Origin: Brachypodium distachyon
Lineage: Eukaryota; Streptophyta; Magnoliopsida; Poales; Poaceae
Direction of reading: 5' to 3'
NCBI RefSeq assembly: GCF_000005505.3
Contig: NC_016134.3
Coordinates: 43,552,650 to 43,616,649, forward strand
Length of the DNA stretch: 64,000 nt
This document shows, piece by piece, positions 1 through 10,765 of this stretch. The notes under the pieces were generated by a model, which was not told the origin of the DNA, ran no database searches, and saw only the letters and a list, made by a program, of their open reading frames with translations. The position numbers and the translations under genes were made by a program. Numbering within the stretch: position 1 is the first letter of the stretch; each line of letters opens with the position of its first letter.

Positions 1-35
1 AGCTACTACGAAGTGGTACTATAACTGATGATGCT

Positions 36-55
36 GATTTGATTTGATTTGATTT
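36..55. repeat. (GATTT)4 microsatellite
   Basis: Four perfect GATTT units lie about 200 bp beyond the AHL stop codon, in its probable 3' UTR or just downstream. The rest of 1-250 shows no gene. Confidence 0.85.
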
Positions 56-250
56 GAGACCAAGTTAAGCAAGATTCTAATTAACAGCTGCTGCTGCTGC
101 TAGATGGAAATATGCAAGCCCCTTAATTATTTGCAGGATGGAGTCTCGAGGAGGGAGCTCGATCTCTCTCCTTCGATGGATCGGTCGATCGATGGATGCT
201 CGGAAACGTCGACACATGGACGGCTCCTGTTCCCGTCCATCCTCCCAACG

Positions 251-1171
251 CTAGTAGGGCGGCCGTGCATGCTGCGGCGCCCATGCATTTATCCCCTGCT
301 CCGCCGCCGCCTGCGCATGCCCGCCGCCTCCCCCCGGCATCAGGCTCGCCGGCAGGCCATACATACTCATCCCCGCCGAGTGATCCCCCATCATCATCGG
401 CGGAACACCAGGAGCCATCTGCCCAGTACTACCCGGCACGCCCCTTCCAGCTAATTCATGCCGATCCTCCTCAGCTTCGTCATCCAGAGGCAACCTCTCA
501 TAAGTCGCGTTAGCAAAAGTGGACGCGATCACCATGACAGGCCCCGCCGCGGTGAGCGTGCCGACGACGCTGCCCCCGACCACCTGCCCCTGCCCTCCGG
601 CAAGGTAGACAGTCAGCCCCGTGGACCCCGGCGGTGAGGGCCCGGGGAGGAAGGTGCCCGTGAGGGAGAGGATCTCGAACCTGCCCCGGAGCGCCACCAC
701 GGCGCCGCCGGGGGCCGCCGGCTGCCGCAGCGCGACGTCGGCCACGGCGCCGGCCCCGCTGAGCACGCACACCCCGCGCTGCCTGCGGCGGGAGAAGTGC
801 GCGATGGAGTCCGCGATGTCGGCGCCGGAGGACACTTCCATGACGTGGCTGCGCAGCGCGTTCGGGCTGTCCCGGGTCACGAAGATTGGGGGCTTGGGTT
901 TGTTCTTGGACCCCGGGGGACGGCCTCGCGGGCGCCGGTTCGCGGGGACGACGACAGCGCCTTCCTTGGGCTCCGGATCGTCGTCGTGGCCGCTGATTCC
1001 GCCGCCGCTGTGCTCCCCGTCGGCCTGCTTGGCCGCCATGGTTGTTGTGGCCGCCGGGTTGGGGTTGTTGTTGCTGGAGCTGGAGAGGCTTATTGGTGGC
1101 GGCGGCGGCGCCTCCGCGGACAGCGGGAGGCCCAGCCGCCCTTCGTCCCACCACCTGTTGTTGTTGGCCAG
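251..1171 (-). CDS. AT-hook motif nuclear-localized (AHL) protein, clade A, AHL20-like; probable CTG start
   Basis: Single-exon nuclear DNA-binding protein. Counting from the CTG at 1171-1169, there is one type I AT-hook ([16 protein letters not shown], residues 80-95) that binds the AT-rich minor groove. A PPC/DUF296 domain (about 106-229, with [10 protein letters not shown]) follows and in this family mediates trimerisation and partner binding. The C-terminus HARPPY matches the AHL19/20/22 group. The first ATG in frame is at 1039-1037 and would give 262 aa. Upstream the frame stays open for 44 codons and begins [11 protein letters not shown], which matches the MANxWW start I recall for AHL20-like proteins, with CTG where ATG is expected. 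The context is A at -3 and G at +4. The frame closes at a TAG (1189-1187), so no ATG lies between stop and CTG. The start is inferred; the family call is firm. A TATA box lies near 1750. Confidence 0.9.
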   Translation of the reverse strand: MANNNRWWDEGRLGLPLSAEAPPPPPISLSSSSNNNPNPAATTTMAAKQADGEHSGGGISGHDDDPEPKEGAVVVPANRRPRGRPPGSKNKPKPPIFVTRDSPNALRSHVMEVSSGADIADSIAHFSRRRQRGVCVLSGAGAVADVALRQPAAPGGAVVALRGRFEILSLTGTFLPGPSPPGSTGLTVYLAGGQGQVVGGSVVGTLTAAGPVMVIASTFANATYERLPLDDEAEEDRHELAGRGVPGSTGQMAPGVPPMMMGDHSAGMSMYGLPASLMPGGGGGHAQAAAEQGINAWAPQHARPPY

Positions 1172-1189
1172 CTTCGAATTCGATCTCTA

Positions 1190-2349
1190 CCTCCTAACCT
1201 AGCTTAATCAGTGCTTGCTTCAATTCCTTCTTCCTTCTCGATGGGTTCTTCTGAGTTCTTGCACGTACAGACCAGTTAGTTACCTGTAATTTGCAGCAAG
1301 ATAGCTTGTTACTAGAGACTAATTAGTTTGCTTCAATTCTTGCCCTGCAAATCCATGGGATCATCTCTAGCGTGAGGAAAGTTAGAAGAGCGCGATAGAT
1401 AAAGAAACATCTGTGTTTACACAGGCATATTCATTGATTTATGAAGAATTCTGTGGCCGGCCGGCCGGGACTGAATAAATAGGGATTACTACTCATCTAC
1501 TAGAAAGGAATCATTTTGAAAGACAATAAGTACCTCGCGCTCAATCGATCGCCCACGGGTAGAGGAAGCAAGGTCGATCTATAGATCGATTAGGCCTTAT
1601 TACCGATCCAGGAAGAAGATCCCGACTAGCCAGCTCCTCCTCTCAATCGATCTCTCCTTAATTTCTTGCTGCTTGTTTCTCTTTTTCCTTTCTTCTTTTC
1701 TTGGTCTACATGCGATGCTACTGCCTGCTGAGGCAGCTAGCTCAGTGTCATATATAGGAAGAGAGATGGAGGAGGAAGACTTGCTTGTTGGTGCCTAGCT
1801 TTGTCATGGAGGGGAGGGAGTGCATGAGGTGTGTTGATGGGTACATTCTAGTTGTACTTGTTCTACACCTGCTCCTAGCTTAGCAGGCTCACTAGATGTA
1901 TGTATGTATATATCTTACTATGTATGCGTATACATGACATTATTTTTCTCCTTAAAAAATTTTAGGCTCGATCGGCTCACCCTCTTGAACTGGTTTACCT
2001 ATATTTTACAACGGGTAAGTACGTGGTGGGGAGTGCAACTTCGAGATAGAAAAATAGTAGTCATATAAGCATTTCTTAACTTGTATGCATGCATGGACCA
2101 CTGGTGCCAAATTTCTTTTTAACAAACAATGCTGTGTATTTTAGCAGCCTCTCTAACATTTGAGAACTCATAAAATAGGTCATTGGAATCAAATGGGGAT
2201 TGACATATTACACCAACCCAACCAACCAGTCAGTCTATGCAAAATACTGTCATGCATACTTTTCAACGCCATTGCATGGGAGATTGAAATGCCTGTAATA
2301 CGAACAATCAATAACTGGTGTGCTGTTGGCGAGGTCATGTTATCTTCTA
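1190..2349. other. Leader/promoter of the AHL gene; no further gene seen
   Basis: Contains the likely 5' leader and promoter of the minus-strand AHL gene, with short minus-strand ATGs that could act as uORFs (for example ATGGATTTGCAGGGC near 1350). No convincing coding region on either strand. Confidence 0.5.
1749..1757 (-). promoter_or_regulatory. TATA-box candidate for the AHL gene
   Basis: CCTATATATG reads on the minus strand about 580 bp upstream of the AHL start. It implies a long leader, possibly spliced: a GATCG|GTAATA donor-like site and TTTGCAG|GG acceptor-like sites are present. Position inferred from sequence only. Confidence 0.4.
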
Positions 2350-2446
2350 CTCCCTCCGTCCCATATTACAAATATGTAGACGTTTTTTAGGCATAGATGC
2401 ATCCATATTTGGACAAATTGAGACAAATAATATTGGACGGAGGGAG
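2350..2446. mobile_element. Stowaway-type MITE
   Basis: 97 bp bounded by CTCCCTCCGTCC and its complement GGACGGAGGGAG, flanked by TA on both sides (2348-2349 and 2447-2448). These are the defining ends and TA target duplication of grass Stowaway (Tc1/mariner-mobilised) MITEs. No coding capacity. Confidence 0.92.
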
Positions 2447-3286
2447 TAGTTTCTTTTAATTAATCGCATGAAGATGGACTAGCTAGAAGGGGCAGGAGGG
2501 AGGGTGTTTGGAGATTAGGGCTCCTTGTGCATATGCAGTGCATTTTGTCGCACCACGTATGTGTATAGTACTACAGGCAGGGACCAATCATTTGAGCGAA
2601 AAGTGATGATATATGTAAGAGAGTTTGGGACGATAGGAAAATTGAGCGAAAACGGACAACACTAAGCGCTATCATATTTGTTTTTTGTATTTTTAGGCAT
2701 AAGCAGAAACGAATACGGAACCCTCACTTACGCAAGCAGTACATATTGTCGGAAACAAACAAACTTCTGGGGGCGTAGAGCGTCGGAGGGGTGGAGGAGA
2801 AAAAAAAATATGAATGTTGTCCTACCGGCAAAGACAATGCACTAGTTGGTGATTGGTGTGGCGGCACCATGGGTTTGGGAGTAGGGACACCATAGAGGCA
2901 TGAAGAATGTAGGGCCATGCATGAGGGGGTGCGAATGGAATTTGGGAGAGGCATTAGGTATTTTGGTTTAACATGTGGGTTGACCTGGACCGACTTGGAT
3001 TCGGGCAAACTAGAGTACTAAACTTGCTACATTATGTGATACGGAGTATATGAAAAGTCCACACGTATGGATCCTTTTCCATTAGTGTTGTGCGGGAAAA
3101 CATTGTTCCATTCTCATTTTTGTTCCCCAATGGAATTCTATTTAGCAAAATTCGTCCCTCTTCTGTATTTTCTCTTTCTTTCCATTCTTCTGCGGGACAA
3201 ATAGAAAGATTTTGCTTCATTTCTGTCCTACTCCACTACATGAGTATTTTCATGGGTTGAATGACCAAAGCGAGCTTGACAAGTAA
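2447..3286. other. Spacer between MITEs; no gene seen
   Basis: AT-rich spacer with only short random ORFs on either strand and no recognisable domain. Confidence 0.5.
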
Positions 3287-3624
3287 GGGCTCTTTGATTC
3301 GCAAAATTTCAAAAACACAGTAATAGGAAAATTTGAATGTCATGGCATGTTGAATCCTATGAAAATTCAAAATACAGGAATGTGTTGTAGAAGTTGTTTG
3401 ATTGCACCACAAGAAAAATTGTAGGATTTGCTTAAAGAATTATGTGCTACTCATTGTTGTCATAGAGACAAAGAAAATTTTCCATGAGGTTCCTTTGGGA
3501 TTGCATGCAAAATAGTCCATAGGAAATATTCCTATGATTTCAAATCCTGCAAATCAAACAAGCTAAGGAAAAATTCCTTAGAAATACCAAATTTCCTATG
3601 AAATTTCTTTGATTAAAGGGGCCC
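3287..3624. mobile_element. Tourist-like (PIF/Harbinger) MITE
   Basis: 338-bp AT-rich element with imperfect inverted ends GGGCTCTTTGATTC and GATTAAAGGGGCCC, flanked by TAA on both sides (3284-3286 and 3625-3627). The 3-bp TAA duplication and GGGC-type ends fit PIF/Harbinger-mobilised Tourist elements. Arms also pair internally (TCCTATGAAA against TTTCCTATGA motifs). Confidence 0.8.
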
Positions 3625-3861
3625 TAAGTTGGGTGTCTGCGAGTAATTCAGAAAAAACAAAATGAGATGACGGGAGGGTTGTATAAATTAGTGGATCAAC
3701 GCTCGCTCTTCTCGTCTTTGAAAGGGAGGGTTTGACTCGGTCTCGCTATACCGTTTTGCTGTCTTCCCTCTTTAATTAGCTTGAATTTGTACCTCAAGAT
3801 CTTGACCTGTGCACTTAGCAGAAAAGAAACCAATTGATCTTGATAGTCTACTACAGAAGTA

Positions 3862-3974
3862 CTCCTTTCGTTTCATAATTCTTGTCGAAATATTACATGT
3901 ATCTATACTCATTTTAGGAATATATACATCTATTTTTAGACAAATTTGAGACAAGAATTATGAAACGGAGGTAG
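3862..3974. mobile_element. Stowaway-type MITE (degenerate ends)
   Basis: Ends CTCCTTTCGTTTCATAATT and AATTATGAAACGGAGGTAG are inverted repeats, flanked by TA on both sides (3860-3861, 3975-3976). About 113 bp, no coding capacity. Confidence 0.85.
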
Positions 3975-4735
3975 TATAAAGCAAGTCTTGAGAGCTATGT
4001 TACGGGGACATGAGCTCTTACGAGCGATGTTACAGGAACATGCATCTAGCTTTAGTCCCCTGTTAATAATTAGGAGTATATCAAAAGCTACTACTCTGTA
4101 CTAATCCGTAGTATAACTCCATTTGGCTAAAATAACTAATGGTGGTCCTAAAGCACGCACAAGTTGCCAATTAGTTGTACTAATGTGTACACCGATCGAT
4201 CCACTACGTGCTGACCCGACTACTACACTAATCAAAGATGATCCCGGCCGTCATCGTCAGGGCGTGCTTTGTTTAGAGCAAACTTTGGTCCTTAACTCGA
4301 CACGCGTACTCAGCACGCACACATGCTAAACTAAAAGCAGCGCCAGCTTGCTGGAAATTAAACAACAGCTTACGGATCCTTGCTTGTCGTTACACGTTGC
4401 CTGGCTTTGTTGCTCCATGTATGGTGACGTTTTAGCGTCATGGGAGTTAATATTCGTAGTGAAGTCGCTGGATTACGGCGCGATGGGTGACGACGGTAAT
4501 GCGTGTGGGTGGGCGGCCTGTCGAAGCTAAATTTCTGCTTACTACTTCCGTTCCGAAACAAGTGACGTGTATTGCCGAAGAAGTACGTGGAATGTGTACG
4601 TCTGTCGACTGTCTAGCATTGTGTCGTGACCATGTCGATCGATGATTTGCTTCTTCTTTTTGAGCGAATGATTTGCTTTTTATTTTTGAGAAAGAGCGAA
4701 TGATTTGCTGGTGCCTTCGGCTAGATTAAGGACAG
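3975..4735. other. Spacer; no gene seen
   Basis: Only short ORFs without recognisable content; the right part leads into the cyclophilin promoter. Confidence 0.45.
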
Positions 4736-4867
4736 TTGGACTCAGTTGAATGGGCTGGGTTAGTTATTTACAACTGTTGAATGGACTTTGTTTTTGAGAA
4801 TAACAGATGGGCCATTGGTTGGACTCAGTTAAATGGGCTGGGTGGGTTATTTACAACAGTTGAATGG
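4736..4867 (+). promoter_or_regulatory. Duplicated promoter module with TGGGC(C/T) site II motifs
   Basis: Two imperfect direct copies (about 4737-4784 and 4819-4867), each with GGACTCAGTT, AATGGGCTGGG and TTATTTACAAC, lie 550-700 bp upstream of the cyclophilin ATG. Several TGGGCY site II elements are present, including GATGGGCC between the copies. Confidence 0.6.
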
Positions 4868-4932
4868 GCTGGGTGGTTAGATAGGCTATCTATTGAACTC
4901 GAAAGACGAGTGCCCTAAACACCACCTAGGCC

Positions 4933-4981
4933 GGCCCAGGCCCACTAAAACCCGTGCTGGGTCCCCTTCCAAAAACCCTAA
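4933..4981 (+). promoter_or_regulatory. Site II elements and telo-box of the cyclophilin promoter
   Basis: Two GGCCCA motifs (4933-4938 and 4939-4944; TGGGCC on the other strand) are followed by the telo-box AAACCCTAA at 4973-4981. This pairing is known from promoters of highly expressed housekeeping and translation genes in proliferating plant cells. Confidence 0.65.
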
Positions 4982-5421
4982 ACCCCTCTCCTTTTATCTC
5001 CCCCACGCAGCCGCCGTCTCCAATCCATCCCCCCTCTCCTCCTCCTCCTGCCCGCCTCTGTTCGTCGCCAACACCGGCAGCAAGCCGCAGCACCACCACC
5101 CAAGGTACGGTCTCCTCGATCTTGCTTTCCTCTGTGCGTTTTATGGACGAATGATTCGATTGGGACGCGAAATCTGAGCACATATCGAAGGCTTTCTAGG
5201 CGTCTTTTATCCAGGCCTATTGAGCTCAATGTTTGTGCCAAATCAATGCTCTGTTCATCTCCTCGCCATATGATCTCCAGCAGTGCTACCCTGGAGACCT
5301 TGCAAGGATGATGAACACATTCCCAACCATTTTTTTTCGTTTCCATCAGTTATTCTATCTCTTGCTAGTGTTGATAGATCCAGCAATTTGTTCCAGGAGA
5401 ACGAAACCCATCTTTGAAGCA

Positions 5422-5949
5422 ATGGCGAAGAACCCCAAGGTATTCTTCGACATCCTGATCGGCAAGGCCAAGGCGGGCCGCGTGGTGATGGAGCTGTACG
5501 CGGACAAGGTGCCCAAGACGGCGGACAACTTCCGGTTCCTCTGCACGGGCGAGAAGGGCCTGGGCAAGAGCGGCAAGCCGCTGCACTACAAGGGCTCGGC
5601 GTTCCACCGCATCATCCCGGGCTTCATGTGCCAGGGCGGCGACTTCACCCGCGGCAACGGCACCGGCGGCGAGTCCGTCTACGGCGCCAAGTTCGCCGAC
5701 GAGAACTTCGCGCTGCGCCACACGGGGCCCGGCGTGCTCTCCATGGCCAACGCGGGCCCCCACACCAACGGGTCCCAGTTCTTCATCTGCACCGCGGCCA
5801 CGCCCTGGCTCGACGGCAAGCACGTCGTCTTTGGGCAGGTCGTGGACGGCTACGGCGTCGTGCAGAAGATGGAGGCCGTCGGCTCCGGGGACGGCAAAAC
5901 GGCGGAGCAGGTCGTCATCGAGGACTGCGGCCAGATCGCCGACGAGTAG
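5422..5949 (+). CDS. Cytosolic cyclophilin (peptidyl-prolyl cis-trans isomerase, CYP18/19 type)
   Basis: 175-aa single-domain cyclophilin that catalyses cis-trans isomerisation of Xaa-Pro bonds and would bind cyclosporin A. Visible landmarks are [15 protein letters not shown] (catalytic Arg63), QFFICT (120-124), W129 and the GKHVVFGQV strand. The KSGKPLHY divergent loop (about 49-56) is the insertion typical of plant cytosolic cyclophilins. There is no targeting peptide after ATG 5422. The frame is open upstream to 5233, but a 5' UTR intron is likely (donor CCAAG|GTACGG at 5105, acceptor TTCCAG at 5396). This places the ATG shortly after the junction and makes the upstream residues intronic. 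Third positions are strongly GC-biased. Upstream site II and telo-box motifs suggest housekeeping expression. Confidence 0.95.
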   Translation: MAKNPKVFFDILIGKAKAGRVVMELYADKVPKTADNFRFLCTGEKGLGKSGKPLHYKGSAFHRIIPGFMCQGGDFTRGNGTGGESVYGAKFADENFALRHTGPGVLSMANAGPHTNGSQFFICTAATPWLDGKHVVFGQVVDGYGVVQKMEAVGSGDGKTAEQVVIEDCGQIADE

Positions 5950-7078
5950 TTTAGGGCGTGCTTTGTATTGAATTAAATTAAATAAGTTTGCAGATCGAAT
6001 TCCAAGGTGTTTGATGCTAGTATTACTTGGTTGAATTACCTTGTTGAAATTTTCTGTAGAAACAGTTGGTAGGTAGTATATCAAGTTCACACGCTAATTT
6101 AAGGCTGATGATGTTGTTCGGATGGCTAAATGTTAATATTTGCTGCCTTCTGAGGCCTTTGTTTGCGGCCTCTGTTTTGTTGCGGTTTATCTTCTTCTTT
6201 GGCAGCTGTAAGCCTGTAACAGAAAGATGGCGAGAGCGTATATCTATTTTGAAACCTTAGTTATCTCGATTGTCTTTCTACCTACGGTACTCTTATAAAG
6301 CAATGATAATAATGTTTTCTCTTAAACTGAATCTGAAGCTGGATCCCTGCACGCCTTGGCGCGTGCATTGCATTTTGAATTAGGCAGTGCAGCTCATAAT
6401 TGTCATTGCTGGCACCACAGACTTGTCCCCTAGGCTTGGACTTTGTTTGCGGCGTACTTTTGAAAATAGAGTTAAGCTTAATGGCAAAAGTCAGCATTTT
6501 TTTTTAGGCCAAAAGTCAGCATTTTAGGACTACATGGAACAATGGAAACACCAAGCACAACAGAAGCGAAAGCCTCATCTAGCAAATCTCCATCTTCATC
6601 ATTTGCTTGAGAGAAAGTGAGAAACATTGGATTATCCATTGAAGGTGGGCATGAGAAGCGTTGTAACCTCGCGCTAGCGTTCGGACTCGGGACTAGGGAG
6701 TAATTGGGACAAGGCTTTTTCAGTAAAACATTTGATACTTGGTAGGTGGAGTATATCAAAAGTTCACACCCTAAGTTATCTGACCCGGTATTGCATCTCT
6801 GGAATTTATCCTACCTGTGTATCTCATTCAACCGATATAGATACATTCATAAAGCCTTTATTCTAAAGAGAAATTGTAACTAGATCAGCGCCAGGAACTT
6901 CTGACTGCAACTTGCAGGAATTTATACTGTATTATTCTTAGCAGTTCCTTACCTAACCTAAAACTATACAACAGAACCCTCATTACCCACCAAAAATGAT
7001 GGTATGGAGATCAGAAACTACATACTACAGTATAACCCAGGCAGTAGTACATATAAGCTATGAATAAGAAAACTAGTA
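5950..7078. other. Convergent spacer between cyclophilin and lipase genes
   Basis: Holds the 3' UTRs of the two convergent genes. No RNA gene, MITE ends or credible ORF seen. Confidence 0.5.
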
Positions 7079-10035
7079 TTACTCCTTGAGAGGCAGAGGC
7101 AGAGTCTTGAGCACATCTCTCAGAGCGTGATGGATGTTTTCACATTTGTGGTCAGACATCAAATTTCCAGATAACAATATCCTCTGGAAATTCTCCCCTG
7201 CGTCGCCTCTCCACAGTGTGTATGACTCATCTTCGTTGCCATTTATATTCTCGACATCCCTCTGGAGGTAATACAGTGTCCCAGGGAGGAAGAGATCCTC
7301 AGGCACATATACATCTTCTTCACTCTCCGGGTTCAAAACTTGTGTCGAGCTCTGAAGACGGGGTGGATCTTTCACATCTGACAAGAGGAAGAGGCATGCC
7401 AGATTCAGTAAAATATTAAGCCTAATAGATGCCCCTTATATACATTCAATCATCTTGGACAGTTGGACTTACCGGAGCTAGCTGATGCTGTTACAACTTT
7501 CGCGTAATCAGCAAGTTTGTGTGCTACATCTTGAATGGACGAAACAACAAGCTTAGCATTAGTCACAATATCCACTATATGCTTCAAGTCTTCCTTCTCC
7601 ATAACACTTGCCCTACAAAACAGCATGATTCAAATTTATGTATGCAAATCAATTTAACAAGAGTGTTTAACATGATTTCGCTTATAGTACAGAACTAAAA
7701 GCTCTACGTAGAGCATAAGCAAGATCATATTCAGGTCTAAGTCATTTAGAGAGGAAACACAGTTGGTTATCCATAGGAAGTTGATTCACCATAGTAAGAA
7801 GAACAATCATGACTCATGAGATTCCTTCTGCACAAGCTACCTGAAGAAAAAGTCCTGACACTCAATCTAAAATAGTTTTTCATTTACTGACAATCCAATC
7901 TCAATACTAACCAATCTGTTTTAAGTATCTCACTTCGTAATCTTGCCAGTGAAGCTGCACTTAACCTAGGAACTATATCATCCTGCAAGAAGACAGATAA
8001 AGACACAGCAATTACAAAGCCTAGACAGGGAAGAGACCGCAACATGAATTCCAATCCATTGGAAGCTCGAATCTAACCTGCAGTACAACAGTAGAGACAT
8101 AGCTTGCGCAACTCTCAGCAATTTCTCTTGACACGCAAGGTGGGATTCCAAACCCGACAGCTGAAATAATGTCAGGACTAAATCCAAGCTCCTCCTTTGA
8201 TTTCTTCCTTAGCATTATAGCAAGCAAGGCAGCTGAAGCTCCTCCAAGGGAGTGACCTACCAATCGCAACTTGTAGTCCTGCTTTGAACCAGATTAGAGA
8301 AGAAAATAACCAGAGGAAAAGCATGAAGAGGATATGCCTAAAATACACATTCCCACCTTGTGCTGCTCTAAACATCTTCTGATTATGCTCAACTCATGGC
8401 GAAGGTACCATCGAGCAGCCTCATATGTTCCAAAGTGTGTTGAGAAGCCTTTAGGTGATACCTTCTTGTCGCTTAGAGCAATCAAATCGGTAACAAGATC
8501 ATAAACTGTATGAGTTCCACGAATTCCAAGGATGACCAATTTAGCACGTGGATCAATGCCAATGTAATATCCAGGTCTCAAAATGCTAGAATCTTTCACG
8601 AACTTTAAAATATTCCTCTTCCTAAGCATGCTATGCCGTGCAAGCCCATCTGCGTTGCCCTTATAGCAACCTCTTGCAAGTTCAAGGTGATAAATTAATT
8701 CTTTAACCTAGAAAAGGGGAGGAGGAAACTTCGAATTAGATGTCATAATCTTTTGGGAAAAATTTCAGCCATCATCACCAGCCAATAGATTGCGTCGAAC
8801 TATTTCTGTTTTTCTCCAGGAAAATGATTGATCAGACAATCTTGTTGGTTAAGTAATATCTCCAAATTTTGATCAATATGAAGAGATGCCCGCCGGACAT
8901 ACCTTCTTATTTGATGATATCTGCACACCCTTGAAGGCTTCAGCATTCTTTGCAGAAGCTTGGCTAAGGTAAATGAGGTATAGACCGACGGTAAGGTCAC
9001 TGAGGCTCCAGTCCTTTATGCTTACCTTACTGCGCTGGAGGTCACTGAGGATCTCACTAAAAGTTCGGGTGCTTGCAGGGATGTTGTCCCCTCCACAAGT
9101 AGCTGCATTCACATCGTACAATTTAGCTTCTTATTTCTAACACATAATTAAAGATGTAAGATATGAAACAAGGCTTTGACGAAGAATTACTCTATTGATA
9201 TGTGGCTTGTAATATATGAAAACACAACTATTAGTAGGTACTTTTGTAACGAATCTAGCGATACCAGTTTCATGTCATATAAACCACATCTTAACATGGT
9301 AATTCACTAATTTCTTGGTCAAAGCCTTGTTTTAACGAAACTTCCAAATGATATGGAACAGAGAGAGTGTTTCAGTTGTGTAATTCAAGAAAGCTGGTTG
9401 GAGGACCTCATTGCAAAAGGTCCCTTAATTTGTCAGCTATGACTTCCATTACCAAAGGACTTTGTGATTTTGGAGCTAACCATTTCTATGTATAAGATAC
9501 TTATGTCTTCCAAAGCATGTAACTAGAATAGATATGTTGCCAAATGATGGTTTTTGTCCAGGAAAGATTCAGCTCTGTGGAAACACATGTTATTAGCAAC
9601 GGCGATGCAAGATGCTGATTAGTCCTAAATACTAAGCCTTGCGTTCAATCGATGTATGAATGTCTGTACTAAAACAATAAGAAGAAGCAGGAAGAGTAGT
9701 AAGGAAAGTAGAGGGAGGAGAATTTTTTTACAAGTGAAAGGCTTCCAATTGTACTGCTTGTAGAGCTGCAGGGCGGGCTCGAGGGCTTTGGTGAGCCAGG
9801 CGACGTCGGGCCTCCAGGTCCCCCACGGGACGCCGGCGCCCTCGTCGTCGTCTTCTTCAGTGCCCTCCCTCTTACCGCTTAGCTCTCTCTTGATCTTGGC
9901 ACTCGCCACCGCCGCCTCTGGATTGGTCTTGGTAGGCGTGGGCCCGCCGAAGAGGAAGCGGGTGAGCGCGGGAGGGAGGGCGGAGCGGTGGTGGGTAATG
10001 AGTAGGCGGGCGCGGGAGAGGAGGTGCTTCGCCAT
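7079..10035 (-). CDS. Class 3 lipase (sn1-specific mono/diacylglycerol lipase-like), 7 exons
   Basis: Exons 10035-9732, 9102-8903, 8707-8357, 8278-8078, 7982-7912, 7612-7473 and 7377-7079 all splice at GT/AG in frame and give 521 aa. The alpha/beta-hydrolase core has the nucleophile elbow GHSLGG (Ser295), the acid in DDIVPRLS (353-360) and a late SDHKCENI (His499), which fit a Ser-Asp-His triad. The block before it (YYIGIDPRAKLVILGIRGT) is typical of lipase class 3 members related to diacylglycerol lipase. The first 100 residues are Lys/Glu-rich and follow a basic, Arg-rich start, so organelle targeting is possible but not shown. Predicted role is hydrolysis of acylglycerols. It shares a 730-bp divergent promoter region with the BAHD gene. 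Substrate is inferred from family. Confidence 0.9.
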
Positions 10036-10765
10036 GGACGGGGTTGGGTTCCTTCCTTGGGGGCGGTGGGCGGGAGAGGAAGAAGAGGAGGGAGGGTTCT
10101 CGGCGACTCTGAGTCTCTGATGGCGAAGAGGAGCACGGACTGGGCGGAACGAATCCTAGCCGTTCATCGCGGGAACGGAAGGTTAAAACATTTCCAGCCT
10201 TGAAAAGGAAAAAAAAAACGCCAGCTAGAGCAGTAAGACAATTCTTTTGCGAGATTGCCTCTGCTCTGTAATAATTGTACAATATCAAACAAAACTGGTT
10301 GGTAACTAAAAAAAACTGATTGGCGATTGCAATTGAAAAAAAAAATAGATGAAGCAAGGTTGCAAAGCGAAGGAGGAAATATGAATTCGACTATTTGAGA
10401 TTGAGGCAACACTAGCCAGAACAAAATGGTTTCGTAAGTATAAATGGTCCTATGGTCCTTCACTAATGCGTCATCGCGCCATGTTTGTTTGTGGCTCCCA
10501 GAGGAAAACAGGAGCAAATTAAGCCAACTCCTTGAACTTAACTCACCAACTCAAGCTCCCCAGATCCACTTTCTAATTAGTGCCAAACCAGCACCCACCT
10601 GTCAGTCACTCGTCAACGAGCTACACCTACCATCATCCCTTTCCCCTTCCTTCGATCCTTCCATCGGAATTGAATCAAGCAGCAGAGCAGAGCAGAACGG
10701 AGCTGTAGCTTAGCTAGACTAGATCGATAGTTTCGGCAAGCAAGCAGCCCATCCCTTCCCTTCCC
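10036..10765. promoter_or_regulatory. Divergent intergenic region between lipase and BAHD genes
   Basis: About 730 bp between the minus-strand lipase ATG (10035) and the plus-strand BAHD ATG (10766). It must hold both promoters. I see no clear TATA box on either side and no mobile-element ends. Confidence 0.5.

Noticed and set aside
5233..5421. N-terminal extension of cyclophilin from 5233
   Set aside because: Falls largely inside the probable 5' UTR intron (5105-5396). Cytosolic cyclophilins start at the [10 protein letters not shown] position.
5365..6090. 241-aa minus-strand ORF opposite cyclophilin
   Set aside because: Antisense shadow of a GC3-rich exon with no recognisable domain.
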